64,000 nucleotides of DNA, from contig NZ_LZKR01000218.1 in NCBI RefSeq assembly GCF_001672915.1, forward strand, positions 28,470-92,469, written 5' to 3'. The notes under the pieces were generated by a model. It was given only the letters and a program-made list of their open reading frames with translations, did no database searches and was not told the DNA's origin. Position numbers and translations under genes: made by a program. The stretch's first letter is position 1, and every line of letters starts with the position of its first letter. Positions 25,779 through 34,413 of the stretch are shown here, one piece after another. The DNA comes from Mycobacterium sp. 1245805.9. GTDB lineage: Bacteria > Actinomycetota > Actinomycetes > Mycobacteriales > Mycobacteriaceae.

Positions 25779-25969
25779 CGCTAAAGTCGGCGATCGATGC
25801 TGAGCGGTGGTGAGCAGGATATCCGTCCGCTGACGGAGTCCGGACATAACCGACGCGACATCACCGCCGTGGACACAGTGTCCAGCAGCAGCGGCGTCGC
25901 CGGCCACGGGCCGAAGTTGCTGTTGCAGTCCGACGGGAATTCGCCGGCCCTGGATGCAACTCTCGCGCA

Positions 25970-27181
25970 TCAGTTGGGGACATAGACTTGGCCGCCCTTC
26001 ATCACGAAACCAACCTGCTTAGTAACAGTGATGTCGCGCAACGGATCTCCCGGGACAGCAACGATGTCGGCGAGCTGCCCTTCTGCAATCCGACCGCGGT
26101 CGCTGACGTTGAGCAATTCGGCCGCAACCGTCGTGGCGCCGCGCAGCACGGCCAGCGTTGGCAGTCCTCTGTCGACCAGGGCCACAAGTTCATCGGCGTT
26201 TTTGCCGTGCGGAATTGCCGGTGCATCGGTTCCCACCGCGATCTTCACACCCGCCTCGTAGGCGGCAAGTACAGCTTTGCGAGCGCGTGGGAAAATCTCG
26301 GCGGCCTTGGCCTGAAGCTGCGCCGGCGCCTTGGAGATGTCCATCGCGTCGGCCAGTCGTTGGGTGGCCACGAGGAAGGTGCCGTGCTCGACCATTTGAG
26401 AGATCGCGTCGTCATCGACGAGGAAGCCGTGCTCGATGCAGTCGATGCCGGCCGCGACAGCATGCCGGACAGCGTCGGCGCCTAAACAGTGCGCCGCCAC
26501 ACGCAGGCCTCGGCGGTGCGCCTCGTCGACAATGGCCCGCAATTCCTCGTCGGAATAATGTTGTGCCCCTGGGTCGCCCGTCAGGGACATCACTCCGCCC
26601 GATGCACAGATTTTGATCAGTTGTGCACCGTGTTTGATCTGGTAACGCACCGCTTTGCGGACTTCGTCGACCCCGTTGGCGATCCCTTCTTCGACCGACA
26701 GCGGCAGCACACCGGGCGCCAGGCCGGCGAACATCGTCGGGTCCAGGTGCCCGCCAGTGGGGGTGATGGCGTGGCCGGCGGGGACCACGCGTGGACCGTC
26801 GATCCAGCCGGCGTCGATCGCCTTACTCAGCGCAACGTCGAGAAGGTAGCCGCCGGTCTTGACGAACAGTCCGAGGTTGCGCACTGTCGTGAACCCTGCG
26901 CGCAGGGTTCGGCGGGCATTGCCTACCGCACGCAGCATGCGGGTCGCCGGATCGTCTTGCACGCCAGAGAGGGCAGGGGTTTCGCCCCGCCCTCCCATGA
27001 GGAGGTTGACCTCCATGTCCATCAGCCCGGGCAGCAGGATCTGATCACCGAGATCGATGACCTCGCCGGCCGGCGCCCGACCGACGCCGGCGATCCTGTC
27101 GCCATCCACCCGTACGATGGCGGGGCAAAGGACCTCACCCGCGTCGACGTCAAGCAGACCAGCCGCTTTGAGCGTCAACAC
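25970..27181 (-). CDS. Amidohydrolase-family protein with altered HxH motif
   Basis: 403 residues from GTG at 27181. The fold is that of imidazolonepropionase-like/prolidase-like amidohydrolases: small beta domain, then LLPGLMDMEVNLL where the usual His-x-His is Glu57-x-Asn59. The other ligands are kept: Lys190 (LIKICASGG), His231 (RVAAHCLG), His251 (CIEHG) and Asp319 (AVGTDAP). With the first two His lost, only the beta-metal side could remain, so the metal content and activity may be different. It lies last in the minus-strand run with the 111-residue protein and the Rieske oxygenase, so it probably belongs to that pathway. The substrate is unknown. Confidence 0.8.
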   Translation of the reverse strand: MLTLKAAGLLDVDAGEVLCPAIVRVDGDRIAGVGRAPAGEVIDLGDQILLPGLMDMEVNLLMGGRGETPALSGVQDDPATRMLRAVGNARRTLRAGFTTVRNLGLFVKTGGYLLDVALSKAIDAGWIDGPRVVPAGHAITPTGGHLDPTMFAGLAPGVLPLSVEEGIANGVDEVRKAVRYQIKHGAQLIKICASGGVMSLTGDPGAQHYSDEELRAIVDEAHRRGLRVAAHCLGADAVRHAVAAGIDCIEHGFLVDDDAISQMVEHGTFLVATQRLADAMDISKAPAQLQAKAAEIFPRARKAVLAAYEAGVKIAVGTDAPAIPHGKNADELVALVDRGLPTLAVLRGATTVAAELLNVSDRGRIAEGQLADIVAVPGDPLRDITVTKQVGFVMKGGQVYVPN

Positions 27182-27184
27182 GAT

Positions 27185-27520
27185 TCAGACCACCGGCTCC
27201 TGGACACACTCGATGTAGGAGGCTCCACTGTCGGGGACTCTGGCTTGCTTCCAGACCTCGACCGGGAACGAGATGGTGATCAATGACTGCAGGATGTGCA
27301 TGAGTGACCGGACGTCCTCGGGCAGATCGTGCAGCGGAAACTTGTCGCAATAGGCCATCGCGTCGGCTAGCCGCGGCAATGCCGCGTCGTAGAACGCTTG
27401 CATTTCAGGCATATCCGAGGCCAGACGCTTGGCATAGCGCTCGCCTTCGGTGGCCAGATCCCAATCCAAGAACTGCTCGAGGTCGGCGAACTCTGCTGGC
27501 AATGCCTTACTTTGAGCCAT
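27185..27520 (-). CDS. Conserved-looking hypothetical protein next to Rieske oxygenase
   Basis: 111 residues, ATG at 27520, overlapping the end of the Rieske gene by 14 bp. Mostly helical and acidic (LPAEFADLEQFLDWDLATEGERYAKRLASDMPEMQAFYDAALPRLADAMAYC), with no membrane helix or known motif. It is too short and not similar enough to be a classical ring-hydroxylase beta subunit. Translational coupling suggests it may be an accessory subunit or stability factor. I do not recognise the family. Confidence 0.6.
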   Translation of the reverse strand: MAQSKALPAEFADLEQFLDWDLATEGERYAKRLASDMPEMQAFYDAALPRLADAMAYCDKFPLHDLPEDVRSLMHILQSLITISFPVEVWKQARVPDSGASYIECVQEPVV

Positions 27521-28781
27521 TGCGGTGGCCTTTCACGATGTCGCCGACAGCCTTGTGGAGGTGGCGAAGCAGGATCTCTTGGTCGCACAGCGGGAACTCG
27601 GTGACGGCCTTGGTGCCGATCATGGTCTGGGTGGCTTCCAGCGTGTTGGCATCCTGCAGGGCGTACTCCTTGAACGCCAGGCCCGTCATCTCGTGGCGGA
27701 GGCGCTCCGTGCAGGTTTTCGCCGGCACCAGGTAAAGGTTGCATTCAAAAATGTGCTTGTTCACTGCGGTCGGCCAATAGTGATAGGTCAGGTACCAACC
27801 CGGTTCCCAGATCAGCAACGTCATGTTCGGGAAGAACTCGAAAGAAGAGCAGCCCCACTGCTTGTGCTGCGACGGGTTGACCCCAACCGGCGGCGGGTCG
27901 ATGCCCTCGATGTCCGGCTTATCCCACGGCCCGAATAGCCCCGCGCGCAGAATCCGCTCGATGGGCTTGACCATGTTCAGGTCTTTCGGCGGGCTCATGC
28001 CGCCCCAGGAGGTGATCAACGAGTGCGGGGTATCGATGTCGTAGTGCAGCGCCTCGAACCCGTATTTGATGAGCTTTTCGGATTCTTCCTGCACCGACTG
28101 CTTCGCGTGCAGGATCGGCGCGTGGTAAAACTCGGCGAACGAGTCGATGAACAGCTTCCAGTTCGCGCCGATCTCGGAGCGATACGACCAGACCTCGGTC
28201 ATCTCCTCGAACGGGTAGTCCTCGATGGTCTTGGGGAGCCGACCCAGGAACTCGTCCAGCGGCGCGGCGTCCTTGTCGAAGTTGATGAAGATGAACCCGC
28301 GCCAGAGCTCACAGCGCACCGGAATGAGCCCGAAGTCGCTCTTGTCGATGTCGAAGAACTCGTGCTCTTGCTGGATGAACGTGAGATCACCATCGAGGCT
28401 GTAGCGCCAAGCGTGATACTTGCAGGTGAACTGCCTGCAGCTGCCCGAGACCTCCTCGTGCGGATAGTCGTTCCAGATCAGCTTGTTGCCGCGGTGGCGG
28501 CACACGTTGTGGAACGCCTTGATCACCCCGTCGCCGGTGTTGACGACGATCACCGACGTGCCTTCACCCGCCGCGGCGATCTCCTTGGTGAAATAGCTGC
28601 CTTTCTTCGGCAAGCGCTCGACCCGCCCGAGGTTGAGCCACATTTTCTTGAAGATGGCTTCTTGCTCGGCCTTGTAGAACTCCGGATCGATCGAGTCGGT
28701 GTAGTCGACAGGAGCGGTACCCAGCTCAGGCCAATGCTGCGTCCAACTACCGGCCTCGGGCTTGGCGAAATGTGTTGTCAC
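27507..28781 (-). CDS. Rieske non-heme iron oxygenase, alpha subunit
   Basis: 424 residues from GTG at 28781, with GGAAAGG upstream. The Rieske [2Fe-2S] ligands are visible: CRHRG (Cys94, His96) and CKYHAW (Cys120, His123). The catalytic iron region is IDSFAEFYHAPILHAK with the usual two His, followed by the long C-terminal domain (FFPNMTLLIWEPGWYLTYHYWP). The enzyme would add O2 or demethylate/dealkylate its substrate using ferredoxin electrons; the reductase and ferredoxin at 23.8-25.2 kb are candidate partners. The promoter carries two tandem palindromes shared with the LuxC/E and AveC operons, so it belongs to that regulon. Confidence 0.9.
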   Translation of the reverse strand: MTTHFAKPEAGSWTQHWPELGTAPVDYTDSIDPEFYKAEQEAIFKKMWLNLGRVERLPKKGSYFTKEIAAAGEGTSVIVVNTGDGVIKAFHNVCRHRGNKLIWNDYPHEEVSGSCRQFTCKYHAWRYSLDGDLTFIQQEHEFFDIDKSDFGLIPVRCELWRGFIFINFDKDAAPLDEFLGRLPKTIEDYPFEEMTEVWSYRSEIGANWKLFIDSFAEFYHAPILHAKQSVQEESEKLIKYGFEALHYDIDTPHSLITSWGGMSPPKDLNMVKPIERILRAGLFGPWDKPDIEGIDPPPVGVNPSQHKQWGCSSFEFFPNMTLLIWEPGWYLTYHYWPTAVNKHIFECNLYLVPAKTCTERLRHEMTGLAFKEYALQDANTLEATQTMIGTKAVTEFPLCDQEILLRHLHKAVGDIVKGHRNGSK

Positions 28782-28841
28782 GGGATGACCTTTCCTGTTC
28801 CGTCTTCGCGAAAACGTCCCGACGGTGCCTCGCACGCACCG

Positions 28842-28865
28842 CAACGAGACGTACCCGTCTAGTTA
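28842..28865. promoter_or_regulatory. TetR-type operator A2 (24-bp palindrome)
   Basis: Matches the 24-bp pattern (half-site TAACYACACG, 4-bp spacer, inverted half-site), here with left half CAACGAGACG and right half CGTCTAGTTA. Lies 61 bp upstream of the Rieske start and one base from the next copy, in the 153-bp gap between two divergent genes. Confidence 0.6.
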
Positions 28866-28866
28866 A

Positions 28867-28890
28867 TAACTACACGGTAGCGTATGGTTT
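28867..28890. promoter_or_regulatory. TetR-type operator A1 overlapping the Rieske promoter
   Basis: Left half TAACTACACG, spacer GTAG, right half CGTATGGTTT. On the minus strand it begins directly after a TTGACA -35 (complement of 28891-28896), so the palindrome fills the -35/-10 spacer and -10 region. Bound protein would block RNA polymerase. The same abutting layout is seen at 43456-43485. Confidence 0.65.
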
Positions 28891-28934
28891 TGTCAACGGG
28901 CTTTTCGTCGGACACTCCGTGATGGAAGGAACAC

Positions 28935-29489
28935 ATGGCTGACAGACGGTCCCTGGACGCAAGCGACCAACACACCCGCGAAAGATTCCAGGTCGCTTCG
29001 GCTCGTCTCGATCGCCCAGAATGGGCTATTCCCTATCGTGTCGTGGTGCTCGGCGCCTCAGCCAAGGACGTCGTGCAGGCCGCGGGTGGGCTCATATTTG
29101 ACCGGATCCGGTCGGGTTGGGAGGCCGTTGCCATGCTTCCCGACTCCTCCGATGAGCGGCCATTGCGAATATTGGGCGCCAAAGCAATTCGGGCCGACGG
29201 CGAGGATGCACAGCAGGTAATGACCGAGGTTCCCCATGCGCTTGTGGTGTCGGCTGACCTGCTATGTGAGAACACCTCAATTGGACAATGGATACACAAC
29301 TCGCTGAATCCCAGCTTGACGGCACTGTCGGTCTGGGACCTCAGTACTGTGCGGCAACCAAACGTCGCGGCCCTCACCAAGCACCGCCTGAGTTCGGCGG
29401 CCAGAATATTCAAGACGGCGGCGCTTCGGGCCGCATCGGTGCCAGTCGAACGTTGTGCGCACACAGAGATATTCCGCAACGGCCGATAG
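28935..29489 (+). CDS. Hypothetical protein divergent from Rieske oxygenase gene
   Basis: 184 residues, ATG at 28935 after GGAAGGA. A soluble alpha/beta protein with a VVVLGASAKDVVQAAGGLIFDRIRSGWEAVAML stretch near residues 35-70 and a long helical C-terminus (ALTKHRLSSAARIFKTAALRAA). No signal peptide, membrane helix or known motif. It stands alone on the plus strand between minus-strand operons, and shares the short intergenic region holding two TetR-type operators, so it may belong to the same regulon. I do not recognise it; the good ribosome site and open frame support it as a real gene. Confidence 0.6.
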   Translation: MADRRSLDASDQHTRERFQVASARLDRPEWAIPYRVVVLGASAKDVVQAAGGLIFDRIRSGWEAVAMLPDSSDERPLRILGAKAIRADGEDAQQVMTEVPHALVVSADLLCENTSIGQWIHNSLNPSLTALSVWDLSTVRQPNVAALTKHRLSSAARIFKTAALRAASVPVERCAHTEIFRNGR

Positions 29490-29505
29490 TTCGGCTAGGC
29501 CGGGC

Positions 29506-30402
29506 TCACCCTCGGGCCTTCGCTTTGAGCACCACGCCCGCGGCATCCTCGATCGGCTTGATCACCGACGTGAAGTCACAGGCGGGGCCGTACTCGTCGA
29601 TGACGGTGTCCCATACCCTTCCTACCTCTGCAGCGACCGTAGTCGACAGCCCCAGATCTTGCGCCCCTTCGAGATAGAGGTGGATGTCTTTGACCATCAA
29701 CCCGGTGGCAAAGCCATAGTCGAAGGTGCGCGGCAGCACGGCGCGCGGGAATTTGTCTCGGCTGGCGCTCGTCGCCCCGGAACCGGCGTTGAGAACGTCA
29801 ATCATCACGCCGGCGTCGAGGCCTGATTTGACGCCCATCACCAAGACCTCCGCCGTGGCGGCCAACGCGGTCGCTGAAAGCAAGTTGTTGGCGAGCTTCA
29901 TCGTTTGCGCTGAGCCTGGCTTGTCACCGATGTAGAACACCTTGCCCAACGTCTCGAAAATTGGCTTCAATAACTCGAATTCGACCGTGGGACACGAAAC
30001 CATGACGGCAAGCGTTCCTCGTTCTGCTCCGCCGACTCCTCCGCTGACCGGACTATCAATCGCGACGATGCCACTTTCGGCCAACAAGCAATGAATTCGA
30101 ACGGCCGTCGCGCTTCCGACCGTCGAAAGATCGATAAACCTCTTGACGCGTCGGCCCCCGACGATGCCGCCCCGCCCGGTCGCAACATTGAGAGAGGCCT
30201 GCAGCGAGGGCAAGCTGGCCATCACGGTTTCGGCGTGATCGGCGACCTCTTTCGGGGAGGACGCGGCTTGGGCGCCGTGTGTGATCAGTCTGTCGAGGGC
30301 ATCGGGTTGGGTGTCGTAGGCCACGATGCGGTGTCCGGCGTCGATGAGGCGGCGTGCGATGGGAAACCCCATGTTGCCCAGTCCGATGAATCCGATATCC
30401 AT
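29506..30402 (-). CDS. 3-hydroxyisobutyrate dehydrogenase family oxidoreductase
   Basis: 298 residues from ATG at 30402. Rossmann motif DIGFIGLGNMGFPIARRLIDAG, substrate motif DSPVSGGVGGAERGTLAVMVS, and the catalytic Lys region GSAQTMKLANNLLSATALAATAEVLVMG. All are those of the beta-hydroxyacid dehydrogenase family (HIBADH, tartronate semialdehyde reductase, GLYR1-like imine reductases). It probably oxidises or reduces a 3-hydroxyacid or aldehyde intermediate with NAD(P). Last gene of the minus-strand operon that begins with luxE at 39 kb, ten bases after the CMD gene. The convergent hypothetical gene ends 16 bp away. Confidence 0.85.
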   Translation of the reverse strand: MDIGFIGLGNMGFPIARRLIDAGHRIVAYDTQPDALDRLITHGAQAASSPKEVADHAETVMASLPSLQASLNVATGRGGIVGGRRVKRFIDLSTVGSATAVRIHCLLAESGIVAIDSPVSGGVGGAERGTLAVMVSCPTVEFELLKPIFETLGKVFYIGDKPGSAQTMKLANNLLSATALAATAEVLVMGVKSGLDAGVMIDVLNAGSGATSASRDKFPRAVLPRTFDYGFATGLMVKDIHLYLEGAQDLGLSTTVAAEVGRVWDTVIDEYGPACDFTSVIKPIEDAAGVVLKAKARG

Positions 30403-30412
30403 GGTGGGCGCC

Positions 30413-30793
30413 CTAGCTTTGAGCGGGGTTGGCCAGTGTTCCACCGGCGATGCGGAATGCGTCGACCGCCGCTGGTATTCCGGCATAGATCCCCACCTGC
30501 AGCAGGATCTCGCGGATCTCCTCTGGTGTCACTCCGTTGGTCTGGGCGCCGCGGATATGGATGCGTAACTCGTGTGGGCGGTTGAGGACGGAGAGCATGG
30601 CGATGTTGAGCATGCTGCGGATCTTGGGTGAGAGTCCGTCGCGTCCCCACACTGCCCCCCAGCAGTATTCGGTGACGAGGTTCTGTAGGGGTTGGGCGAA
30701 GTCATCGGCTTGCGCGAGCGCCTTCTCCACATAGGCCTCGCCAAGCACCGCCTTTCGAATCTGCAGCCCGGTGTCATAAGTTGCCTTGTCCAC
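30413..30793 (-). CDS. Carboxymuconolactone decarboxylase family protein
   Basis: 126 residues from GTG at 30793, chosen because GAGGAG lies six bases upstream; a GTG at 30817 lacks such a site. Sequence LQNLVTEYCWGAVWGRDGLSPKIRSMLNIAMLSVLNRPHELRIHIRGAQTNGVTPEEIREILLQVGIYAGIPAAVDAFRIA is a full match to PcaC-type gamma-carboxymuconolactone decarboxylases. Related stand-alone members occur in many degradation operons. It follows the TauD gene by 14 bp. Confidence 0.88.
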   Translation of the reverse strand: MDKATYDTGLQIRKAVLGEAYVEKALAQADDFAQPLQNLVTEYCWGAVWGRDGLSPKIRSMLNIAMLSVLNRPHELRIHIRGAQTNGVTPEEIREILLQVGIYAGIPAAVDAFRIAGGTLANPAQS

Positions 30794-30807
30794 GGTCGTC
30801 TCCTCAG

Positions 30808-31614
30808 CTAGCTCCACGGTTCTTCGCCGGCGATGGTGGTGCGGTGCAAGGTGCGTCGCGACGACGGGTCATACGGCAACGCGCGGTGCAAGATGCCGGT
30901 GTTGTCCCAGATGACGACGTCGCCGACCTGCCAGTCGTGGGTGTAGCAGAACCGATCCTGGGTGGTCCAGGTGAGCAAGTCGTCGAGCACTGCCGCACTC
31001 TCGGCCGGATCCAGGCCCACGATGTGGTCGGCGTTGACGCCGATCACTAGGGAGCGGCGCCCGTCTCGGCGCTTCCACACCAGCGGCGTCTCCTGGGGGG
31101 GAAGGGCGCGCCATGCGGCGAGTTCCTTCGCGCTGGGGTCGGGATTGACCAGTCGCTGTGCGGCCTCGAAGCTGTGCACGACGCGTAGGTCAGCGTACCG
31201 TTTGCGTTCTGTGTCGGGCAGGTTTTCGTATGCGGCATAGGTATTGGCGAACTGGGTGCCGCCTCCGGTCATGGCGACGTGGCGCGCGGTGAGCATGGTG
31301 GCTTTTGCGGGCACAGCGCTGGTGGTGTCGTCGATGTGCCAGTTGAAGGTGCCCTTGAGGTATTCGGCGGCCGGGTTTTTCGAGGGGTCCAGGGTGACTT
31401 TGAAGATCTCTTGGCCGCCGGGAGCCAATACGGTGCCCAGCCCGCGGCTGAACGCCAGCTGCTCCGTGTCATCCAGGTGCAGTCCGCGGATGAGCAGGAC
31501 ACCGCGCCATGTCAACGCTTCTCGGCAGCGGGCGATGACGGTCGGGTCGAGAAGGTCAAGCGCGCCGGTGACTTCGACGCCAAGCTCAGGGCTGAGCGCG
31601 ACGGTGTGCATCAT
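30808..31614 (-). CDS. TauD/TfdA-family 2-oxoglutarate-dependent dioxygenase
   Basis: 268 residues from ATG at 31614 (ATGA overlap with the P450). Iron ligands: His-x-Asp in FNWHIDDTT and the distal His in GILHRAL, followed by RRTLHRTTIAG with the Arg that binds 2-oxoglutarate. GVLLIRGLHLDDTEQLAFSRGLG is the family N-terminal region. These enzymes hydroxylate unactivated carbons and release CO2 and succinate; taurine, 2,4-D, alkyl sulfates and terpenoids are known substrates of the family. Its placement between a P450 and a CMD suggests a further oxidation step of the same compound. Confidence 0.88.
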   Translation of the reverse strand: MMHTVALSPELGVEVTGALDLLDPTVIARCREALTWRGVLLIRGLHLDDTEQLAFSRGLGTVLAPGGQEIFKVTLDPSKNPAAEYLKGTFNWHIDDTTSAVPAKATMLTARHVAMTGGGTQFANTYAAYENLPDTERKRYADLRVVHSFEAAQRLVNPDPSAKELAAWRALPPQETPLVWKRRDGRRSLVIGVNADHIVGLDPAESAAVLDDLLTWTTQDRFCYTHDWQVGDVVIWDNTGILHRALPYDPSSRRTLHRTTIAGEEPWS

Positions 31615-32945
31615 GGAATGTGCCTTCCTGCCCCCTCGGGGGATGAGTCGGTCGCCTGGTTGCGGCGATGTCCCGGCGTCGTTGCAGGGGTGAATTCGAT
31701 GTGCAGGCTGGTAAGCCCGCGCATGATGAAGGTGGGTTCGTAGGTGTAGCGGCGGGCACCGGGCGGTCCGTGCTGCGTTGGCCAGATCCTGATATCGGTA
31801 GTGCGGTCCAGTAGGCGTTCGAGCGTGATGCGTCCTTCGACTCGGGCCAGGGGGGCACCGGGACAGGCATGGACGCCGCGGCCGAACGCGATGTGCTCGC
31901 GCACATTTGGTCTGTCGACACGCAAGGTGTGTGGGTCGTCGAATTTGCGAGGGTCGCGGTTGGCCGCGCCGAGAATCGACATCACTACCGTGCCCGCTGG
32001 CACATCACGACCACCAAGCTCGGTGTGGCACTTGGCGAGTCGAAAGTCGCTTTTGACGGGGCTTTCCAGACGCAGTGTCTCTTCGATGAAGCTCGGGATC
32101 AGGCTTCGGTCGGCGCGCAGGCGTTGTTGCAATGCCGGGTCTTCGGCGAGAAATCGCACGGCGGCGGTGAGCAGTTTGGCGGTGGTTTCCTGCCCGGCGC
32201 CGAATAGAAAGGTGGCCAGTCGAACCACCTCGATCGCCTCGGGGGTGCTGCCGTCGGGGTAGGTCGCGCCGGCCAGGCCGGACAGGACGTCGTCGCGGGG
32301 ATTGCGACGCCGGTCGTCGACGTATTCGGTGAACTTGCGCTCGAGGTACGTCAGCGGGTTGACGCTGCGCTCGTTGTCGAGATCACCGGGTCGGCCGGCC
32401 ACGGTGTCAAAGACTTGACGGAACTCGGCGCGGTCTTCCTCGGGTACGCCGAGCAGGTCCGCGATGACCAGCAGTGAGAAGGGTTTGGCGTAATCGCGCA
32501 GGAATTCGGACTTTCCGGTGGTGATGAACTTGTCCAGCTCGCTGTCGGCCAGTGGCCACATGAAGTCTTCGTTCTCTTTGAGCCGGCGCGGGGTGAGTAG
32601 GCGGCTCAGCAGTGCGCGGGCACGGGTGTGCGCGGGGGGATCCATGGTGACCATGTGTTCGGCCATCGGGAACACGTCGCGGTGTGCCTCGATCTGGGGC
32701 GTGATGTTGTCGCCGTCGATGTCGAAAGGCAGCGGGAACAGCGGACCCGATACCGAGATGCAGGAGGAGAAGGACTCGGCGTCGCGGGATAGCTCGACGG
32801 CTTCGTCGTAGCCGGTTACTGCGAGCACGCCGTGGTGGGGCTCGCGCGTGATCGGGCACTGCGCGCGCAGGTGATCGAAGTAGGGGTAGGGGTCGGTGAT
32901 CAGCGATCTGTCGGTGAAAAAGTCGATCGCGTCGAAGTCGGTCAT
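31611..32945 (-). CDS. Cytochrome P450 (class I, bacterial)
   Basis: 444 residues. I-helix FLFGAGQETTA, ExxR in FIEETLRLE, and the heme Cys loop IAFGRGVHACPGAPLAR are all present. The N-terminus is soluble, with no membrane helix. It would hydroxylate a hydrophobic substrate with electrons from a ferredoxin. The C-terminal 30 residues (TPATTPGHRRNQATDSSPEGAG) are longer than usual for the family. It is in the middle of the luxE-led operon, between ALDH and TauD genes, and overlaps the latter by four bases. Confidence 0.93.
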   Translation of the reverse strand: MTDFDAIDFFTDRSLITDPYPYFDHLRAQCPITREPHHGVLAVTGYDEAVELSRDAESFSSCISVSGPLFPLPFDIDGDNITPQIEAHRDVFPMAEHMVTMDPPAHTRARALLSRLLTPRRLKENEDFMWPLADSELDKFITTGKSEFLRDYAKPFSLLVIADLLGVPEEDRAEFRQVFDTVAGRPGDLDNERSVNPLTYLERKFTEYVDDRRRNPRDDVLSGLAGATYPDGSTPEAIEVVRLATFLFGAGQETTAKLLTAAVRFLAEDPALQQRLRADRSLIPSFIEETLRLESPVKSDFRLAKCHTELGGRDVPAGTVVMSILGAANRDPRKFDDPHTLRVDRPNVREHIAFGRGVHACPGAPLARVEGRITLERLLDRTTDIRIWPTQHGPPGARRYTYEPTFIMRGLTSLHIEFTPATTPGHRRNQATDSSPEGAGRHIP

Positions 32946-32963
32946 CAGTTGGTCTCTCTGTGT

Positions 32964-34388
32964 TTACAGTTGCACGACAACGGTTTTGGTGGCGGTGTAG
33001 GCGTCGAGTGCCTCGTGGCCCTTTTCGCGGCCGTATCCGGATTTTTTGAACCCACCGAAGGGCAGCTCGACTCCCCCGCCCGCGCCGTAGGTGTTGACAT
33101 AGACCTGGCCGGCCCGGATTCTGGCGGCAAGGCGATGGGCCCGCGAGAGCTCCGAGGTCCACACTGCGCCCAGCAGCCCGTAATCGGTGCCGTTGGCCAG
33201 GCTGATCGCTTCGTCTTCGTCGGCGAATGTGTTGACGGTCAGGACTGGTCCGAAGATCTCCTCCTGGGCGAGAACCGATGCCGGATCGACGTTGTCGATG
33301 ACGGTCGGCGAGAAATAAGCGCCATCAGCCAAAGCGGCCGCGTCGGGCACATACCCGCCGCAGATGAGTTCCCCTCGGGTGTTCTCGGCGAGCAGCGAGG
33401 CGACGCGCTGTTGTTGCTTGCGCGAGATCAGTGGGCCGAGTTCCTTGTCGTGCAGACCCGGGCCGATGGTGACGCGGTCGAACCGTTGGCGCACCATGTC
33501 GAGCAGCTGGTCGTGGATCGACTCGTGTACCAGCAGCCGCGAACCGGCCGAGCAGGTCTGCCCGGCGTTCTGCAGGATCGCTTTGGCGATGAATTCGGTG
33601 GCGCGCGCGAAGTCAGCGTCGGGAAACACGATCTGGGCCGACTTTCCGCCCAGTTCTAGGATGGTGGGCGCCACCCGTTCGGCGGCGGCGTGGGCCACGG
33701 CCGAACCCACCTCGGCAGAACCGACGAAACCGATATGGTCGATCCCGGAATGGACCGCTAAGGCGGCACCGGCTTCGGCGCCAAGGCCGGTGACGACGTT
33801 GAATACGCCAGCCGGCAGACCGGCTGTGATCGCGATCACAGCGAATTCCACTGCAGTGCGTGGTGTTTCGTCGGCAGGTTTGGCTACTGTCGCGTTGCCG
33901 ACCGCGATCGCCGGGGCAATCGCCCGCGCGAGCAGTTGCATGGGGTAGTTCCAGGCGAGGATGTGGCCCGTCACGCCCAGCGGCTCGCGGCGGGTGTAGA
34001 CGTGCAGGTCCGAGGTGAGCGGGATGCTGTTGCCGTAGTAGCTGTCGATCGCGTGCCCGTAAAACCGGAAATACCGTGCTGCGACGGCGGCATCGGTGCG
34101 GGCCTGGCTTAACGGCTTTCCGGTGTCCTGGCTTTCCAGCACCGCGAGTCGCTCTTGATCGGCATCGATCAGATCGGCCAGCTTGATCAGCACCTGGGCC
34201 CGCTCGGCCGGTGCTGTGAGTGACCACGCGCTCGACGCGCGTCGGGCGGCGCTGACAGCGCGATCCACCTCGTCGCCGCTACCGCGGCTCACCGGACCCA
34301 GCGAGCGGCCCGTCGAGGGGTCAATGTTGTCGTAGACGTCTTGGGCCGCCAGCGGCCGGCCGTCGATGAATGAGGCGGTGGTCGTCAT
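32964..34388 (-). CDS. Aldehyde dehydrogenase (NAD(P)+)
   Basis: 474 residues from ATG at 34388; a TTG two codons upstream is also possible. Family motifs: GHILAWNYPMQLLARAIAPAIAVGN, GFVGSAEVGSAVAHAAA, the general base Glu in LELGGKSAQIVFPDAD and the nucleophile Cys in NAGQTCSAGSRLLV. It oxidises an aldehyde to the acid. In an operon that also encodes a LuxC-type acyl reductase, an aldehyde is expected as an intermediate, though the two enzymes work in opposite directions. They may act on different ends of the molecule. Confidence 0.92.
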   Translation of the reverse strand: MTTTASFIDGRPLAAQDVYDNIDPSTGRSLGPVSRGSGDEVDRAVSAARRASSAWSLTAPAERAQVLIKLADLIDADQERLAVLESQDTGKPLSQARTDAAVAARYFRFYGHAIDSYYGNSIPLTSDLHVYTRREPLGVTGHILAWNYPMQLLARAIAPAIAVGNATVAKPADETPRTAVEFAVIAITAGLPAGVFNVVTGLGAEAGAALAVHSGIDHIGFVGSAEVGSAVAHAAAERVAPTILELGGKSAQIVFPDADFARATEFIAKAILQNAGQTCSAGSRLLVHESIHDQLLDMVRQRFDRVTIGPGLHDKELGPLISRKQQQRVASLLAENTRGELICGGYVPDAAALADGAYFSPTVIDNVDPASVLAQEEIFGPVLTVNTFADEDEAISLANGTDYGLLGAVWTSELSRAHRLAARIRAGQVYVNTYGAGGGVELPFGGFKKSGYGREKGHEALDAYTATKTVVVQL

Positions 34389-34413
34389 CGTCAAATTCCA
34401 GGTGCAGCGCCGA

